This document shows positions 11,741-22,026 of a stretch of 64,000 bases of DNA, piece after piece (position 1 is the first letter of the stretch; every line of letters begins with the position of its first letter). The notes beneath the pieces were generated by a model. That model did no database searches and had not been told where the DNA came from. It worked only from the letters and a program-made list of their open reading frames with translations. Position numbers and translations under genes: made by a program. Source of the stretch: Acanthosepion esculentum (lineage: Eukaryota; Mollusca; Cephalopoda; Sepiida; Sepiidae). The stretch spans positions 24,275,690-24,339,689 of the forward strand of contig OZ038495.1 in NCBI GenBank assembly GCA_964036315.1, written 5' to 3'.

Positions 11741-12980
11741 AATTATAAATTAATATCATGAAATCAAAATCTTTGTAAATACTTAGTCATTCAAAAATAT
11801 TTAATAGGATGCTGTTTAAACTAATGTACAAAATCTTTCTTCATCAGTCTCATGTAACCTGTTAAACGTTTATAGTAATAACAGAAGCAACTGCGATAGA
11901 GATGCGTACCTGCCATGTAGAAAAGTTATTATCATCCTCATCTTGCTAACTATTCGTTAGTAGTTAGTTCGAAATCCATGACGTTCTCAATTAGTTTTGC
12001 CTTGTACTAGACTTAACTTGTAGTATAGAATGCGACTGATTGGTACATGAGATAGGTTGAAACTCTTGTTTTAGTTTGTGTTTCTACCACTTGATGGCAC
12101 CACTGATAGCCTCGTTTTGGAAAATAAAAGTGTCCGACATTTTCCATCAAATTTATCGCATGAAAGAAATGTTTCACCTCGCTGCATTCTCCCTGAAATA
12201 TCTACACTGACTCTCTCTCACTCTCTTTCCAGGTTCCATGTGCTATCAATGGCCCATCCAATTTTCCTGTCGTTTCTTGTTCATGCTAGCACTTAACTCA
12301 TCTTTTATTGGTGGTATTTTTCCTCCAGAAATTTATTAAATGATTTGAGGACGTTACTCGTTATTTTTCTTTGGTGTTCTTGTCATAGATGTGTCCTTTT
12401 AAGTATATATCATTTTTCATCACAAATGTTGTAAGTATTATTCGGATGCTACTGAAATTACTTTTCTTCCTCCACTTGTGAAAATTGTTAGTGTTTACGA
12501 TAACAATAAAAAAAAAAGACTTCAATAGATATTCGGACCTGACAGATCAGTGATCAACAAACTCACCTTGCAAACTAATCGTTAGTAGAGAGTGTTCAAT
12601 ATTCATGGAGTGCTTAATTTGACTGACTCTATACTAGACTAATCTAAACTTAGAGAACGGGACTGTTTGGTAAATAAAATAGGTTGAATCACGAACTTTA
12701 ATTTTTTCCTCTTACCACTTGATAGCCACATTTCGGGTCCAAAATGTTTCCGACATCTTTCAACAGATATACTGTAAGTTTTATTAGGATGCTATTGAGA
12801 CTGCTTTTGTCCTTAGACTAGTGAAAATTGTCAGTGTCTACGGTAACAAAGAAACTGTAATACATATTCGTACATGACAAACCAGTAATCAGCAAACTGG
12901 AGTTTCAAGATCGTTCGTTAATCTAGTGAGATTAATATTCATGAGGTGCTACTGACTTTTATCAGACGAAGCTGAACACA
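11740..12980 (+). repeat. Degenerate tandem repeat, about three units
   Basis: Three diverged units share AGGATGCTGTTTAAA / CGGATGCTACTGAAA / AGGATGCTATTGAGA-type starts (about 11808, 12443, 12788). They also share GTGAAAATTGTTAGTGTTTACG, an ATTCGTTAGTAG block and CTACCACTTGATGGCACC-type blocks. Spacing is about 640 then 345 bases. A fourth copy of the start lies at 27390-27610. It looks like an old non-autonomous element. Confidence 0.5.
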
Positions 12981-13191
12981 GTAAATCTACAACATCGGAT
13001 TTTGCGAAATTTATTTTTTTTTTTCTAAAAAAATAATTTGTGTTTATATCTGCTTTTATTCTTCCTTAAATTCACACGACTAGGATCTGGGTAAAAACGT
13101 TTGTTACTACTGTTTGGAAAAGTTAGGTATTAATGGGAGAGGGATTTCTCAAGTTCTGCCCCATCCGTCAACAATTATAGGGTACCATAAC

Positions 13192-13520
13192 AATGCAAAT
13201 GATTTCTGCCTTTCCGATCACCGAAGTTAAGCAACGTCGAACCTGGTCAGTACCTAGATGGGTGACGGTTTGAAAATACCAGGTGCTGTAAGCTTGGGTT
13301 TAATGGATAAGGGCTCGGAATTGTTAATCGAAGTGTTCGTTATATATACTTACGCGCAAATACCATTGGGAAAGGTATGAATCCATATATTCTCCCCACC
13401 CGCTATGGCTTAATTAGTAGGACTTCTACCGCTAAAACGTTATTATAGAAAAATATTCTTACAATCTAAAAATATTTTCTGGCCTTAAATACCTTGTAAA
13501 GGGTTGATAAACAGTAGAAA
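13192..13520 (+). mobile_element. 5S rRNA-derived SINE, plus strand
   Basis: Positions 13192-13296 follow 5S rRNA from the CCATA region through TCCGATCACCGAAGTTAAGC, TGGTCAGTACCTAGATGGG and AATACCAGGTGCTGTAAGC. The tail continues with TTTAATGGATAAGGGCTCGG, a possible tRNA-like box A, then ATACCATTGGGAAAGGTATG and ATATTTTCTGGCCTTAAAT, as in the copy at 1.8-2.35 kb. The 5' third of the 5S is eroded, so it is not a working 5S gene. Confidence 0.75.
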
Positions 13521-13646
13521 ACGGATGTAGTAGAAACGAAGTAAACAATTGAAATTCGAGCATCTTCCAGCGGTTCTGCCTTTAGTGTTTCTAATCACAT
13601 AAATTAATGAAAAAATTTGTTATCTGATCGCCTCAGAGTTTTACTC

Positions 13647-13787
13647 TTAGATATCTTCAAAATTGTCTTCTATTGGTTTGTTGCTGGTTTCAGGAAGGAA
13701 GAAATAAGAGGCACCAACTAAAATGCAAGCAAATCCCATCGTCAAAAGTGGTAAACTGTGACCCAAGCTTCCAGCTGCAAGGGTTCG
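13647..13787 (-). CDS. SLC22-type transporter exon 9 (gene II, C-terminus)
   Basis: This encodes the last membrane segment and tail of an SLC22-like transporter: SLPLLTMGFACI, then FFLPETSNKPIEDNF, ending at a TAA at 13649-13647. The acceptor TTTACTTTAG|CGAACC gives phase 0, the same as exon 9 of gene I (28954-29121), and the residues are very similar. The tail is nine codons shorter than in gene I. A working message is doubtful because the exon 8 donor that should join it is displaced. Confidence 0.85.
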   Translation of the reverse strand, partial: RTLAAGSLGHSLPLLTMGFACILVGASYFFLPETSNKPIEDNFEDI

Positions 13788-13844
13788 CTAAAGTAAACAG
13801 AAGAAATGAAGTTATTTTACATGAATATTTAATAATAATTTGAA

Positions 13845-14075
13845 GTTGAAATTTCTAGGACACATAATCAGAAAAGGGGGCTTGGCAAATCCAGCACTCA
13901 CGGGACAGATTGAAGTCAAGAGCGACAGAGGAAAAGAACGCATAACATACTTTGTGAGCTTTGGTAAATGGATGGCTGAACAGCGTTTAGGAGAAATAAC
14001 AAAAAGACAACATTTATTTAGAGATACGAAGCAGAGGAAATTGTGGAGAGTCATGATCGTCTACGTCTTGAGGGT
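13845..14075 (+). pseudogene. RTE-type LINE 3' fragment
   Basis: A plus-strand frame reads LKFLGHIIRKGGLANPALTG followed by a basic segment, a KWMAEQRL stretch and KLWRVMIVYV. This is the usual C-terminal tail of RTE-clade reverse transcriptases (RFLGHIxRxxxLENLxLxG, then RxxWRxMI). It lies in the intron between exons 8 and 9 of gene II, opposite to the gene. Confidence 0.65.
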
Positions 14076-14369
14076 ACAGAACACACAAGGAAGAAGAATC
14101 ATTAGAATTTAGCCATATTTAAATCGGGATTTATGCCACCGACAGATTTTCTGCTCAATGGAAGTTTGAATATCTAGGAAAAATGTTTTACGTATTTTGA
14201 TGTGAGTTTGAAAAACCATCCCCAAAATTGAAATTATGAAGTCGCGACATAAAAGTTAAAATTAATTCGCCGGTGAGAAAGTTTGAAGAATTATAGAATT
14301 CTACGAAAAGAAATGCACGGCTCCCTCAACTAACTATGTCTGTCGTTTCGTAGTTTATTAAAACTACGT

Positions 14370-14551
14370 AGTTATTATTATGTAGGATGATATCGTGCCA
14401 CCCAATGTAGCAAAAGTAGAGAGATATCCAAGTGCTCCATTTCTCACACAGGTAGGGTACAGTTCACAGGTGTGTAGGTAGATAATACCATAAGAACCAG
14501 AGATGCACAATCTGCTTAAGAGAGCCAATGCTGTTTTATTCCGTTGAAAAT
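14370..14551 (-). CDS. SLC22-type transporter exon 8 (gene II), damaged donor
   Basis: This encodes RLCISGSYGIIYLHTCELYP followed by TCVRNGALGYL, the SLC22 signature around membrane segments 10-11. The acceptor TTCTCATTCAG|ATTTTC lies at 14552/14551. By alignment to gene I exon 8 (182 bases, identical length) the exon should end at 14370. There the sequence reads ACGTAG rather than GTxxxx, so the nearest GT is 2 bases late. Using that GT would add two bases and shift exon 9 into an early TGA. Gene II is therefore likely a pseudogene, unless another donor is used. Confidence 0.85.
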
Positions 14552-14761
14552 CTGAATGAGAAAGCAAAACAAAATCACATTTGAGAATATCTAGCAAGCA
14601 TTCGAAAATTATTTTTTTTCTGAAATCTCTTTCACAAAATAGCGATAAATTGAAGAAAACGACGGTTAAAATGACAAAAACAAAATTAAAATACGTAATT
14701 AAAAACAAACGTCATTGTGTATTTGCAATAATTTTATAGAACAAATATTTAATATTGATTT

Positions 14762-14975
14762 GTTTTTACGGCTTATCAACCTTTTGCAGGTTATTTAAAA
14801 CCAGCAAATAATTTTAAATTTTAAGATTTTTTGGAGATAATGATTTAGTGATATAAGTCTTACTAACTAACCAATAGCTGGGGGAGAAGAGGTGGATTCA
14901 TACCTTTCCCTAGGGTATTTTCGCGTGAGTGTATATAACGAACATGACTGAAACTTAAACCTGGCTCTTTTTTTT
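14762..14975 (-). mobile_element. SINE body fragment (5S-SINE family, headless)
   Basis: Minus-strand landmarks in order are TACCCTAGGGAAAGGTATGA, a CCTCTTCTCCCCCAGCTATT block, ATATCACTAAATCATTATCT and a TTTGCTGGTTTTAAATAACC tail. They match the body of the 5S-headed copies. The 5S head is absent, so the copy is 5' truncated or head-swapped. Confidence 0.6.
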
Positions 14976-15099
14976 TAAAAGAAAGAATCTTTTATTTTAG
15001 TTTTAACCTCAAACTAATAGATTAAACTTAATATTTCCAATAAACAATATACTTTGTTGTATTTGGAATTGAATTTATATTGATTTGAATGATATTTTT

Positions 15100-15930
15100 A
15101 TTATCGGTAAAACGCCCATATTGACAAATCTGTCAACAAAATGTAATTCTCTTTATTAAAAATTCTTGCAAAAGTAAAATATACTTTTTTGAAACTCTAT
15201 TTAGGGAAGATTAGATGATTTGAAGTTTAATCTGATTTGAAACAAATATTACTTTTAGTTTAAAATATCGCAGAAAAGCATCTTTAATTCGAAGGTGGGT
15301 ATTTTTTTTGAGGTGTTGACAACTTTCTCTATAGGGGGTTAACTATAAAAATTGCATGACGAATATAATGTGAATAACTTTATTTAAACTACCTTGTAAT
15401 CTGAAAAATTAAAAAATATTCTAAGTAATCTAATATTTTATTGTATTTTACATATTTTGGCCATATAATCTAACTTACGAAGACAGTTGACAAAATGTTA
15501 AAAAATTAACAATAAATTTTAAATTTACTATAGTTACCTCTCTTATATCTCTAATATCACGTTTGGACTTCCATATTTACAAAATCGTCAGTTTATACAC
15601 ACATCAAAAATCAAAAAGATTATTTAAAAAATATTTGGGTCGTTGAATTGTAGCGAGCTTTCATTTTTTTTTGTTAGTAAATACTGTCAATGATTGACTG
15701 CTACGAATTAATACAGAATTTTAAAAGATTTAGAAATTTAGAAATTATTCTAATTGAAATTTAAAAAATTAAAACAATTTTTGTAAAGATTCATTATTGT
15801 TCGATTTTTTTCCTTACGACAACAGTATTCTTAATATATTTTGTACATAAAAGCAATTAAAAGCTTTTCTAATTAAATACTGTCTTAGTTATATTGCATT
15901 TTTACTTTACAATTCAGAGCAGTTATTTTC
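15100..15930 (+). repeat. AT-rich segment matching 61.68-62.2 kb inverted
   Basis: Two blocks match the minus strand of 61.68-62.21 kb. They are about 15150-15320 (TCTGATTTGAAACAAATATTAC, TTTAAAATATCGCA, GAGGTGTTGACA) and about 15700-15900 (AAAAGCAATTAAAAGCTTTTC, TAATTAAATA). Order is kept with indels. It may be an inverted duplication of SLC22 intron DNA or two copies of an unknown dispersed repeat. The rest of 15-16.6 kb shows nothing recognisable. Confidence 0.55.
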
Positions 15931-16609
15931 TTTTGTAACTGTGGGTCATGTTTGACCAAAATAATTTCATAATGTAAATTCTCCAAGGACTTTTCCTAAC
16001 TAATAAGAGCTACAAAATATAATTTCTCGAAATTTCATAAACTTAAATAAGTGGGGATTTAATAGATGTAAGAAAAATATTTTACCAAGAATTTCTAAAA
16101 AAGAAACATTTCTAAAATAATTTCATTTATTTGTAGATAAATCCCAAATGTTTGATTAAAATCTGACAATTATCTGATTTTTACGAGAATTTCCAAATCT
16201 GTGTGTGTTGCATCACAAAAAGACGCTAAATTTTTCCAAACTAATTCATGGTCACCCGCTGTGTGTTATGATTCAGTATGTATGCAGTATAAGAAACATA
16301 TATTTATGAGCATGAGTTTTTAAGTGTATCTGCAGGCATGTATATTATAATATATAACTATTATGATATAATATATGTATTATCATATATGTATGTATGT
16401 GTATAATTTCAGACGTTTAAACAGTTATTTCTATCTTTTTAATCTCCAATCACATTGCAGCTGCCCTTCCCCGTTTAAATTCTGCATAATGATTCCGTTT
16501 TCTGAATAAATAACCAAAATATCAAATAAGTTTACTTAGTATTCCTTCAAGATAAAATAAATATAAATCTTCGTTTGTAAAGAAAAATAAACCATTTTGT
16601 TTCTCTTAC

Positions 16610-16836
16610 CATCAGGAGTATACATCAATGAAAAAATTATCATGATTCCGCAAATTCCTCCAATAGCCATGAAGGCAATGTACAATTTCTTCCTACCGAT
16701 ACGGTCCAATAAAACGACACACGTGAGATACGCAGGGATTTCCACGATAGCACCAAAGAAGAAATTCAGGAAGATGTTACCACTCAGATGTTCAGTATGT
16801 AGCACCATCCCAAAATATACAAAACTCACCACGAAC
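16610..16836 (-). CDS. SLC22-type transporter exon 7 (gene II)
   Basis: A 227-base exon with acceptor TTCATAG|GTTCG and donor GATG|GTAAGA, the same length and phases as gene I exon 7. It encodes FVVSFVYFGMVLHTEHLSG, NIFLNFFFGAIVEIPAYL and LDRIGRKKLYIAF. These are SLC22 membrane segments 7-8 with the LDRxGR(R/K)K loop. The frame is intact. No exons 3-6 for this gene were found between here and gene I. Confidence 0.9.
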
Positions 16837-16899
16837 CTATGAATATAGTTAAGAAAAAGATAAGTTGCTGAATGCAATTGCGATAAACCAAACCGTAGC

Positions 16900-17845
16900 A
16901 TTGTTTAACTTTAACGACTCCAAAACGAAACAGCTCTCTTTTTCACTATCTGATAGAAGCCTTTTTACCTTCCATCAGCATTGCAGATGCTAACCTCTGG
17001 GAGAGTGACCCATTGCACCTTATTCAGACGTGGTTCGACGTTACAGCTATTCAAAGAAACCATCATGAATGCTATTTTGGAGAATTACCAAAAGATCTTT
17101 TGTAAAACATCTTATAATGGCAAATAAGAGTTCTTTTACATGTTATGGGAGCCATTATTTAAATTGCAATGAAGGTGATCTCTTCCTTAATGAGTTAATA
17201 TTTGTATAGTTGCAAGAATAATTTCTTTGTGAGAAAACTATACATCTTTAAACCTGTTGTTGGTCCTTTTTCGTTGCGTTGTGTTTGACAACTGAATAGA
17301 TTCTGTCATCTAATTTCATTGACTCAGAACTTCACACATAAATTGTATTTTTTCTTTAGGCAATTTGAAATATTCAGATTTTAGCGTTGAGAAAAAAGCT
17401 TCTCATAAAATTTGAGGCACGATACTTATCCATTTAGAGCAAAAGTATACTTTTTATTTTTCATGTCATTACCACAACAAAAATAATTAAAGAAAAATAT
17501 GTATTAATTTAGAAACATGTTTTAACTGACCTTAAATTACCTAAAATTATAACATGCAATAATTGTTTCTAACTATACATGTCATAAAACTGAACACTGA
17601 GGTCAACATCCAGCAGCAATAGTTTGCAGCATGCTTAAACACAATCGTCATGTCATGTGCGTTGTCATTTACACGACTGACCAGCATATATAAATAGTCG
17701 ATCCAAAACCCAACTCATATGGCCTGACGATTGCGTTTAAGCATGAAACAGTCGCTGATGGTTCATTTTTATATTTACATACGCTTTATCCCCGATATCG
17801 AGCACTTTAACTTCTAAATATAGCATACCTTAAAATTATATTTTT
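16900..17845. other. No gene recognised
   Basis: AT-rich intron-like sequence. Neither SLC22 exon 6 nor earlier exons of gene II could be found here. At 17821 a TAGCATACCTTA motif recalls the 2.5 kb tandem array. Confidence 0.5.
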
Positions 17846-17884
<39 letters not shown>

Positions 17885-17903
17885 TAGCTAGAGGCAACCG
17901 GAC

Positions 17904-17956
17904 GTCTAGCCACACTGATGAGCTGTGAAACAGCGAAACAGTCTGTCTGTGGATGA
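17904..17956 (+). ncRNA. Hammerhead ribozyme 1 (type I, minimal stem III)
   Basis: Core CTGATGA at 17915-17921. Stem II is GCTGT (17922-17926), loop GAA, ACAGC (17930-17934), followed by GAAA at 17935-17938. Stem III is ACA/TGT (17938-17940 with 17944-17946) around a GTC triloop. C at 17947 is the predicted cleavage residue. Stem I pairs CCACA (17910-17914) with TGTGG (17948-17952). All invariant core bases are present. The distal part of stem I is weaker than in copy 2 because GATGAA replaces GATGAC. Confidence 0.85.
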
Positions 17957-18219
17957 AAAAAATATTGGCTCCTGAAAAATTAATTTCGGTTGAGCTCTCT
18001 GGTTTGAGGTGTGAATTTGTAAACAGTGACTATTTAAGCTAATATTTCACGACTCTCCGGCAGAATTGAGTCACTGTCAGTCACTGTGTGTTTATCTAAA
18101 TCTAAAATAAACACGCTAAAATTCACCTTCATCCCTGCCGTGCGCCGACGGCTTAGTGGGAGAAGTTCCGACTGACGCAAATTCAGTCGGGTTTCGATCC
18201 TAGCTAGAGGCAACCGGGC

Positions 18220-18271
18220 GTCTAGCCACACTGATGAGCTGTGAAACAGCGAAACAGTCTGTCTGTGGATG

Positions 18272-18273
<2 letters not shown>
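18220..18273 (+). ncRNA. Hammerhead ribozyme 2 (type I, minimal stem III)
   Basis: Core CTGATGA at 18231-18237. Stem II is 18238-18242 with 18246-18250. GAAA is at 18251-18254. Stem III is three pairs around a GTC loop, and the predicted cleavage is after C18263. Stem I pairs CCACA (18226-18230) with TGTGG (18264-18268). Beyond an internal loop (TAG/AT), GTC (18220-18222) pairs with GAC (18271-18273). That internal loop sits where type I hammerheads make their tertiary contact with loop II. A (TA)n tract begins a few bases later. Confidence 0.88.
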
Positions 18274-18344
<71 letters not shown>

Positions 18345-19204
18345 TTATGATTGACATTTTATTGTAAGTGGTAAAAAGTGAAAGTTGAGACTAGTTTCTG
18401 AGTTCCCAGAGCCCTGTTGAAGATTTTCTCTCCTGGCTGCCCGTAAGCAGGTTTTCTTACCCTCAGACGGGATATTCAGGGAGTAATTAGCACCAGCCCT
18501 GCCGCTGATATTGTGTTATTTTCATGTATTTGTTAGGCTAGAAATCCTTAAACGAAACAGATGTTATTATTGATCGAATTATATTGATGATTAGTTTTAT
18601 ATCAATTTGAGTTTATGACAAAGAAATAAACTCGAGTTTACCCGTTAAATTGAATATAAAAGCTTTTGTTTGCGTGTATATTAAGAAAAAAAGTAAAAAT
18701 GAAAACAACAACAAAAAAAAAACAAACAAAACAAAACAGATGGTACCTGTACTTGTTTCTATACGTTGATTGCGTATGCGAATAAGAGAGTGCTGAAAAG
18801 TTCTTGGCCCGATCAACTTTTCAAAACTTTTAAAATTCTTAACATCAGAGTTTTTTTTTTAAATTCTTAACATCAGGTAATGTACCTTCCCTGTATCTTT
18901 TCTATAGAACACAAATACACATCAAGTGCTCCAGACCAGATGCAATCATCAGCTGAGCGCCGTGCTTCAGCAAGGTTTCGGCCCATTAAGCTCAGTACCT
19001 TTCCAAAAAAAAGGGGGGAAGGTAATGGTAATTCTTCTGATGAATTCTCCTCTATGGTACCTAAACTCTATGTATTTAAACCAACGTTAGTTACATGGGA
19101 TGATTTGTTACCCCAAATTTTTTAAAGTACTCGAAATCCCTAGTTGTCAATTTTTTCCTTTTGCTCTCTCTCCAACTACTCTTCTGAATCAATAAGAGTA
19201 CGTG

Positions 19205-19300
19205 GCAAGTGAAGCACGCGGTGTGGCGCAGTTGTTGGTGTGTCAGGCAGATGTCCCTTTGTCTTTTTCGGGGTGTCCTAGCGCTCCAACTGAATAATGA
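19205..19300 (+). mobile_element. Possible tRNA-derived SINE head
   Basis: A GTGGCGCAGTTGTTGGTGTG string looks like a tRNA box A region, and the segment stops at a (TA)n tract at 19315. A convincing box B is not visible. Weak call. Confidence 0.25.
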
Positions 19301-19312
19301 AGGTTTATTTTC

Positions 19313-19314
<2 letters not shown>

Positions 19315-19382
<68 letters not shown>

Positions 19383-19465
19383 ATGAAACTGGCTTACTAA
19401 GTTTAATTAATATATATTATATATAATATAATATAATATATTATATAATTATATATTCATTATAT

Positions 19466-19516
<51 letters not shown>

Positions 19517-19534
19517 GAAACTGACATACAAAGG

Positions 19535-19581
<47 letters not shown>
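19315..19581. repeat. (TA)n arrays with a duplicated spacer
   Basis: TA arrays at about 19315-19379, 19477-19513 and 19535-19581. Two spacers are related (ATGTCATGAAACTGGCTTAC and ATAATGAAACTGACATACAA), so the arrays arose partly by local duplication. Confidence 0.85.
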
Positions 19582-19584
<3 letters not shown>

Positions 19585-19904
19585 CACTTTTCGTTCTGTA
19601 ATTATGAGTTCATCTAATGTAATATCTATCTATTCATGAAAATATATTGTGGCTATTTTTGATGAATAAAACTTTTCTCTATTGTTGTATGGGTGCGTTT
19701 CACACTACAATTTACAACATATGTTTATCCAATAAATTTATTTTAATTTTAATTTCAATGCATAATTATATGTTCAGTTCAAGTTTTGATCTAATGCATA
19801 TTGTAACAGATTGCTTATGTTTTTTTTCAGCAGTACGACAATATTTTACATAATTTTAACATTACAAGAATGTTTGTATTGGGTTGCATAATAAGTTTCA
19901 GAAA

Positions 19905-20215
19905 CCCGATGTGACTAACACAGGATTAATCGCAGTGCTAGATTGGCGGAAAGATCTCATCATTTTACAGATGAAATGGCCAGATGTAACCGTAGCTCCT
20001 TACTAACTATTGCAATTCTCATTTCCGACTTCTTGCTTTCTAGTCAAGTTTGATCTTCAAAGATTTAAATTCAATGTCAATCGTTATCTTCTGTCATCTT
20101 TAGTTTTGGTCTTTTATTATTCTCGCAGCTTAGTAATATTTTTTCATATCCTTTCACACTCAGTAACCCCAGCGTGTTGCCTTGCTTGGGGTGATAAGAT
20201 GATGATGAAATGTCT
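19905..20215 (+). mobile_element. CR1-like LINE 3' end
   Basis: Plus-strand remains of the C-terminus (TTTGATCTTCAAAGATTTAA, AATGTCAATCGTTATCTTCT, for FDLQRFKFNVNRYLL) end in the family's 3' terminus GCCTTGCTTGGGGTGATAAG plus a short ATG repeat. Ending in a microsatellite-like tail is typical of CR1/L2 LINEs. Related ends lie at 40.0 and 52.6 kb. Confidence 0.6.
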
Positions 20216-20528
20216 TTAATAAATTAAAACAATTTATTTTTAAAATAAAAGATGAATACCACCAAAATTTTGTTTGTAGAATGCATATTTTTATAAATGA
20301 TTTTTATTTTAAAATTATTAAAAATCCACCTCTTATTACTACATGATTTCTTGATGTAATTGTTTTCTTGCATTCAATGAATTAAAATATAACATGTTTA
20401 TTACACTGTGAGCCACCCACGTATAGATTCAAGCAATAAACCATCAATCAGAGGGCCCCCTGAGAAGTCGAAATAATGGACGTATGCGGTTATCTGACGT
20501 CAAATTTGTTTTCATTGAATCCGTTCAG

Positions 20529-20757
20529 TTTGCGGACATAAGGGATAAGAGCACGGAACTAAAGAAACAAGTTCAAAGCGAAGCCCACGCAAAGCTTATT
20601 AAAAAAATACATACCTGAAGAGATGGTGGATGGGAAACCCGTGTACAGTAAATGTCATATTTATGTCAACAAAGGTGTAATCAGAAAACAGACGCTGACT
20701 AATTGTACTTCTTGGGTCTTTGACAAATCAATATTTCAAACATCTTTGACCAGTGAC
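20529..20757 (+). pseudogene. Inverted, frameshifted copy of SLC22 exon 2
   Basis: The plus strand encodes the large extracellular loop of the family: VQSEAHAKL, then after a one-base insertion in an A run (near 20600) YIPEEMVDGKPVYSKCHIY, and CTSWVFDKSIFQTSLTSD. It ends at a good donor GAC|GTAAGT at the same point as exon 2 of gene I (60420-60642). The 5' part is diverged and lacks the conserved Cys-Ala-Ile start. Its strand is opposite to every other SLC22 exon in the window, and no partner exons were found on the plus strand. Confidence 0.8.
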
Positions 20758-20920
20758 GTAAGTATCATTAATATATTTAAGTTTCCCTGTCCGAGATAGA
20801 ATCACAATTAGACTAATAACCGCCATCATCTATCCTTCCGCTTAATCTAGGTATCCTCAAATATAATCCTGTGACTACATGAGGGAAATTAGTGGGTATA
20901 CGATCAAGTTTCTCGCGATC

Positions 20921-21155
20921 TGTTATGGTCCAGGTTAGGACCAAGGAAGAACAACACGAACACAAGAGTAGAAATAACGAAGATATATTACACGGAATAA
21001 TAATACAAGATGTGGAAGGTGTTAGTATGACTGTCAGTCTGGTTTGGAGTGAACTACTATCGGCTCTACTCGATTCGTCCCTATCTCTTGAGAGGCGTAG
21101 TATACATAGTCTTAGGAAGTGTTCATTCTGTACTTCTAGGTAAGGATGTATAACA
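20921..21155 (-). repeat. Gypsy 3' LTR
   Basis: 235 bases, TGTTATGG to TATAACA on the plus strand, matching the 5' LTR at 25539-25772. On the coding strand the G-rich polypurine tract immediately precedes it. Confidence 0.9.
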
Positions 21156-22026
21156 CCCCCTCCCTCGCAGGGGTCTATAATATTTTTTCTCTTCGGATTA
21201 ATCATCAAAGGCTCTGTAAATTTTCTTTTTCTGCTTGATTTCCGCGGTTCTGAAATTGCTTGAGGCCTTTGCATATTGAATGTGTCCATTACTTCCTCCT
21301 CTTCCTGAGGTAGACCGTTAGAATCCTCTAACAGCCTCTTTCTGATCTGATTTAAGTGCCTTTTATGCGAGAACTTGAGACCCTGAATTATGTAAATCAC
21401 GTTGCCGATTCGTTTCTCTATTGTACCTGACTCTCAATAGGATGCGTTGTTTTTGAACATTAAAAAAAAAACTTTCTCCCCTGGGTTAAAATTTCTTTTT
21501 GGTACAAACGACGTTGTGATTACTTCGTCTGTTTTGGCAGTAATTTGTCGAATACCGATCTAATTATTCGGGCGAACATTACTTCCGCCGGCGATAATGC
21601 CGATGGTGTAGTACTGTTCGGTGTAATTCTATACACTTGCAAGAATTGTTGTAAAGCCTTTTCTGTTGGTACGTCATAAGCTTTCCTTAGTGCTCTTTTT
21701 AATGTATCTACAAACCTCTCCGCTTGCCCGTTTGATCTTGGGTGATATGTCGGGGATTTGATGTGTTTCATCTGAAAAGTTTCACAAAATTCTTGAAAAT
21801 CCGCGGATGTAAATTGTGTCCCATTATCGATGACTAAACAATCAACCACTCCGAAACGAGCAAAGAGCTCGTGAAGGCAATTTATTGTAGTCTCAGAAGT
21901 AGGTTTTCTACAACGAAATACTTCTGGCCATTTGCTGTAACTGTCTACTACAATCAAGTAGTAGAAACCCTCTAATGGACCTGCGAAATCTACATGGATT
22001 CTCGACCACGGTTGGTCTGTCTTAGG
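21156..22026 (-). pseudogene. Gypsy integrase core and Pol C-terminus
   Basis: The frame at 21957-21520 shows IVVDSYSKWPEVF, the catalytic DNGTQF, and HPRSNGQAERF bearing the Glu of the DDE triad. A shift near 21480-21420 separates it from VIYIIQGLKFSHKRHLNQIR, the usual Gypsy Pol tail. A basic, Glu-rich extension then runs into the polypurine tract. The enzyme would insert the cDNA into the genome, but the breaks make it inactive. Confidence 0.88.

Larger units (their letters stand above)
17883..18275 (+). mobile_element. Retrozyme-like element: tandem hammerhead repeat
   Basis: Two copies of a unit beginning TCCTAGCTAGAGGCAACCGG lie exactly 316 bases apart, each ending in a hammerhead ribozyme. 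Cleavage at 17947 and 18263 would release a 316-nt RNA. The unit has no coding capacity. It carries CACGCTAAAATTCACCTTCA and a TCAGTCACTGTG pair and is bounded on both sides by (TA)n (17850-17882, 18277-18342). Animal retrozymes are small non-coding elements with tandem type I hammerheads that circularise and are mobilised by other elements, and this matches that layout. Penelope-like elements, also present in the window, carry related hammerheads. Confidence 0.8.

Noticed and set aside
13192..13296. Functional 5S rRNA gene
   Set aside because: The 5' third is eroded and the 3' end runs into a SINE body instead of a T-run terminator.
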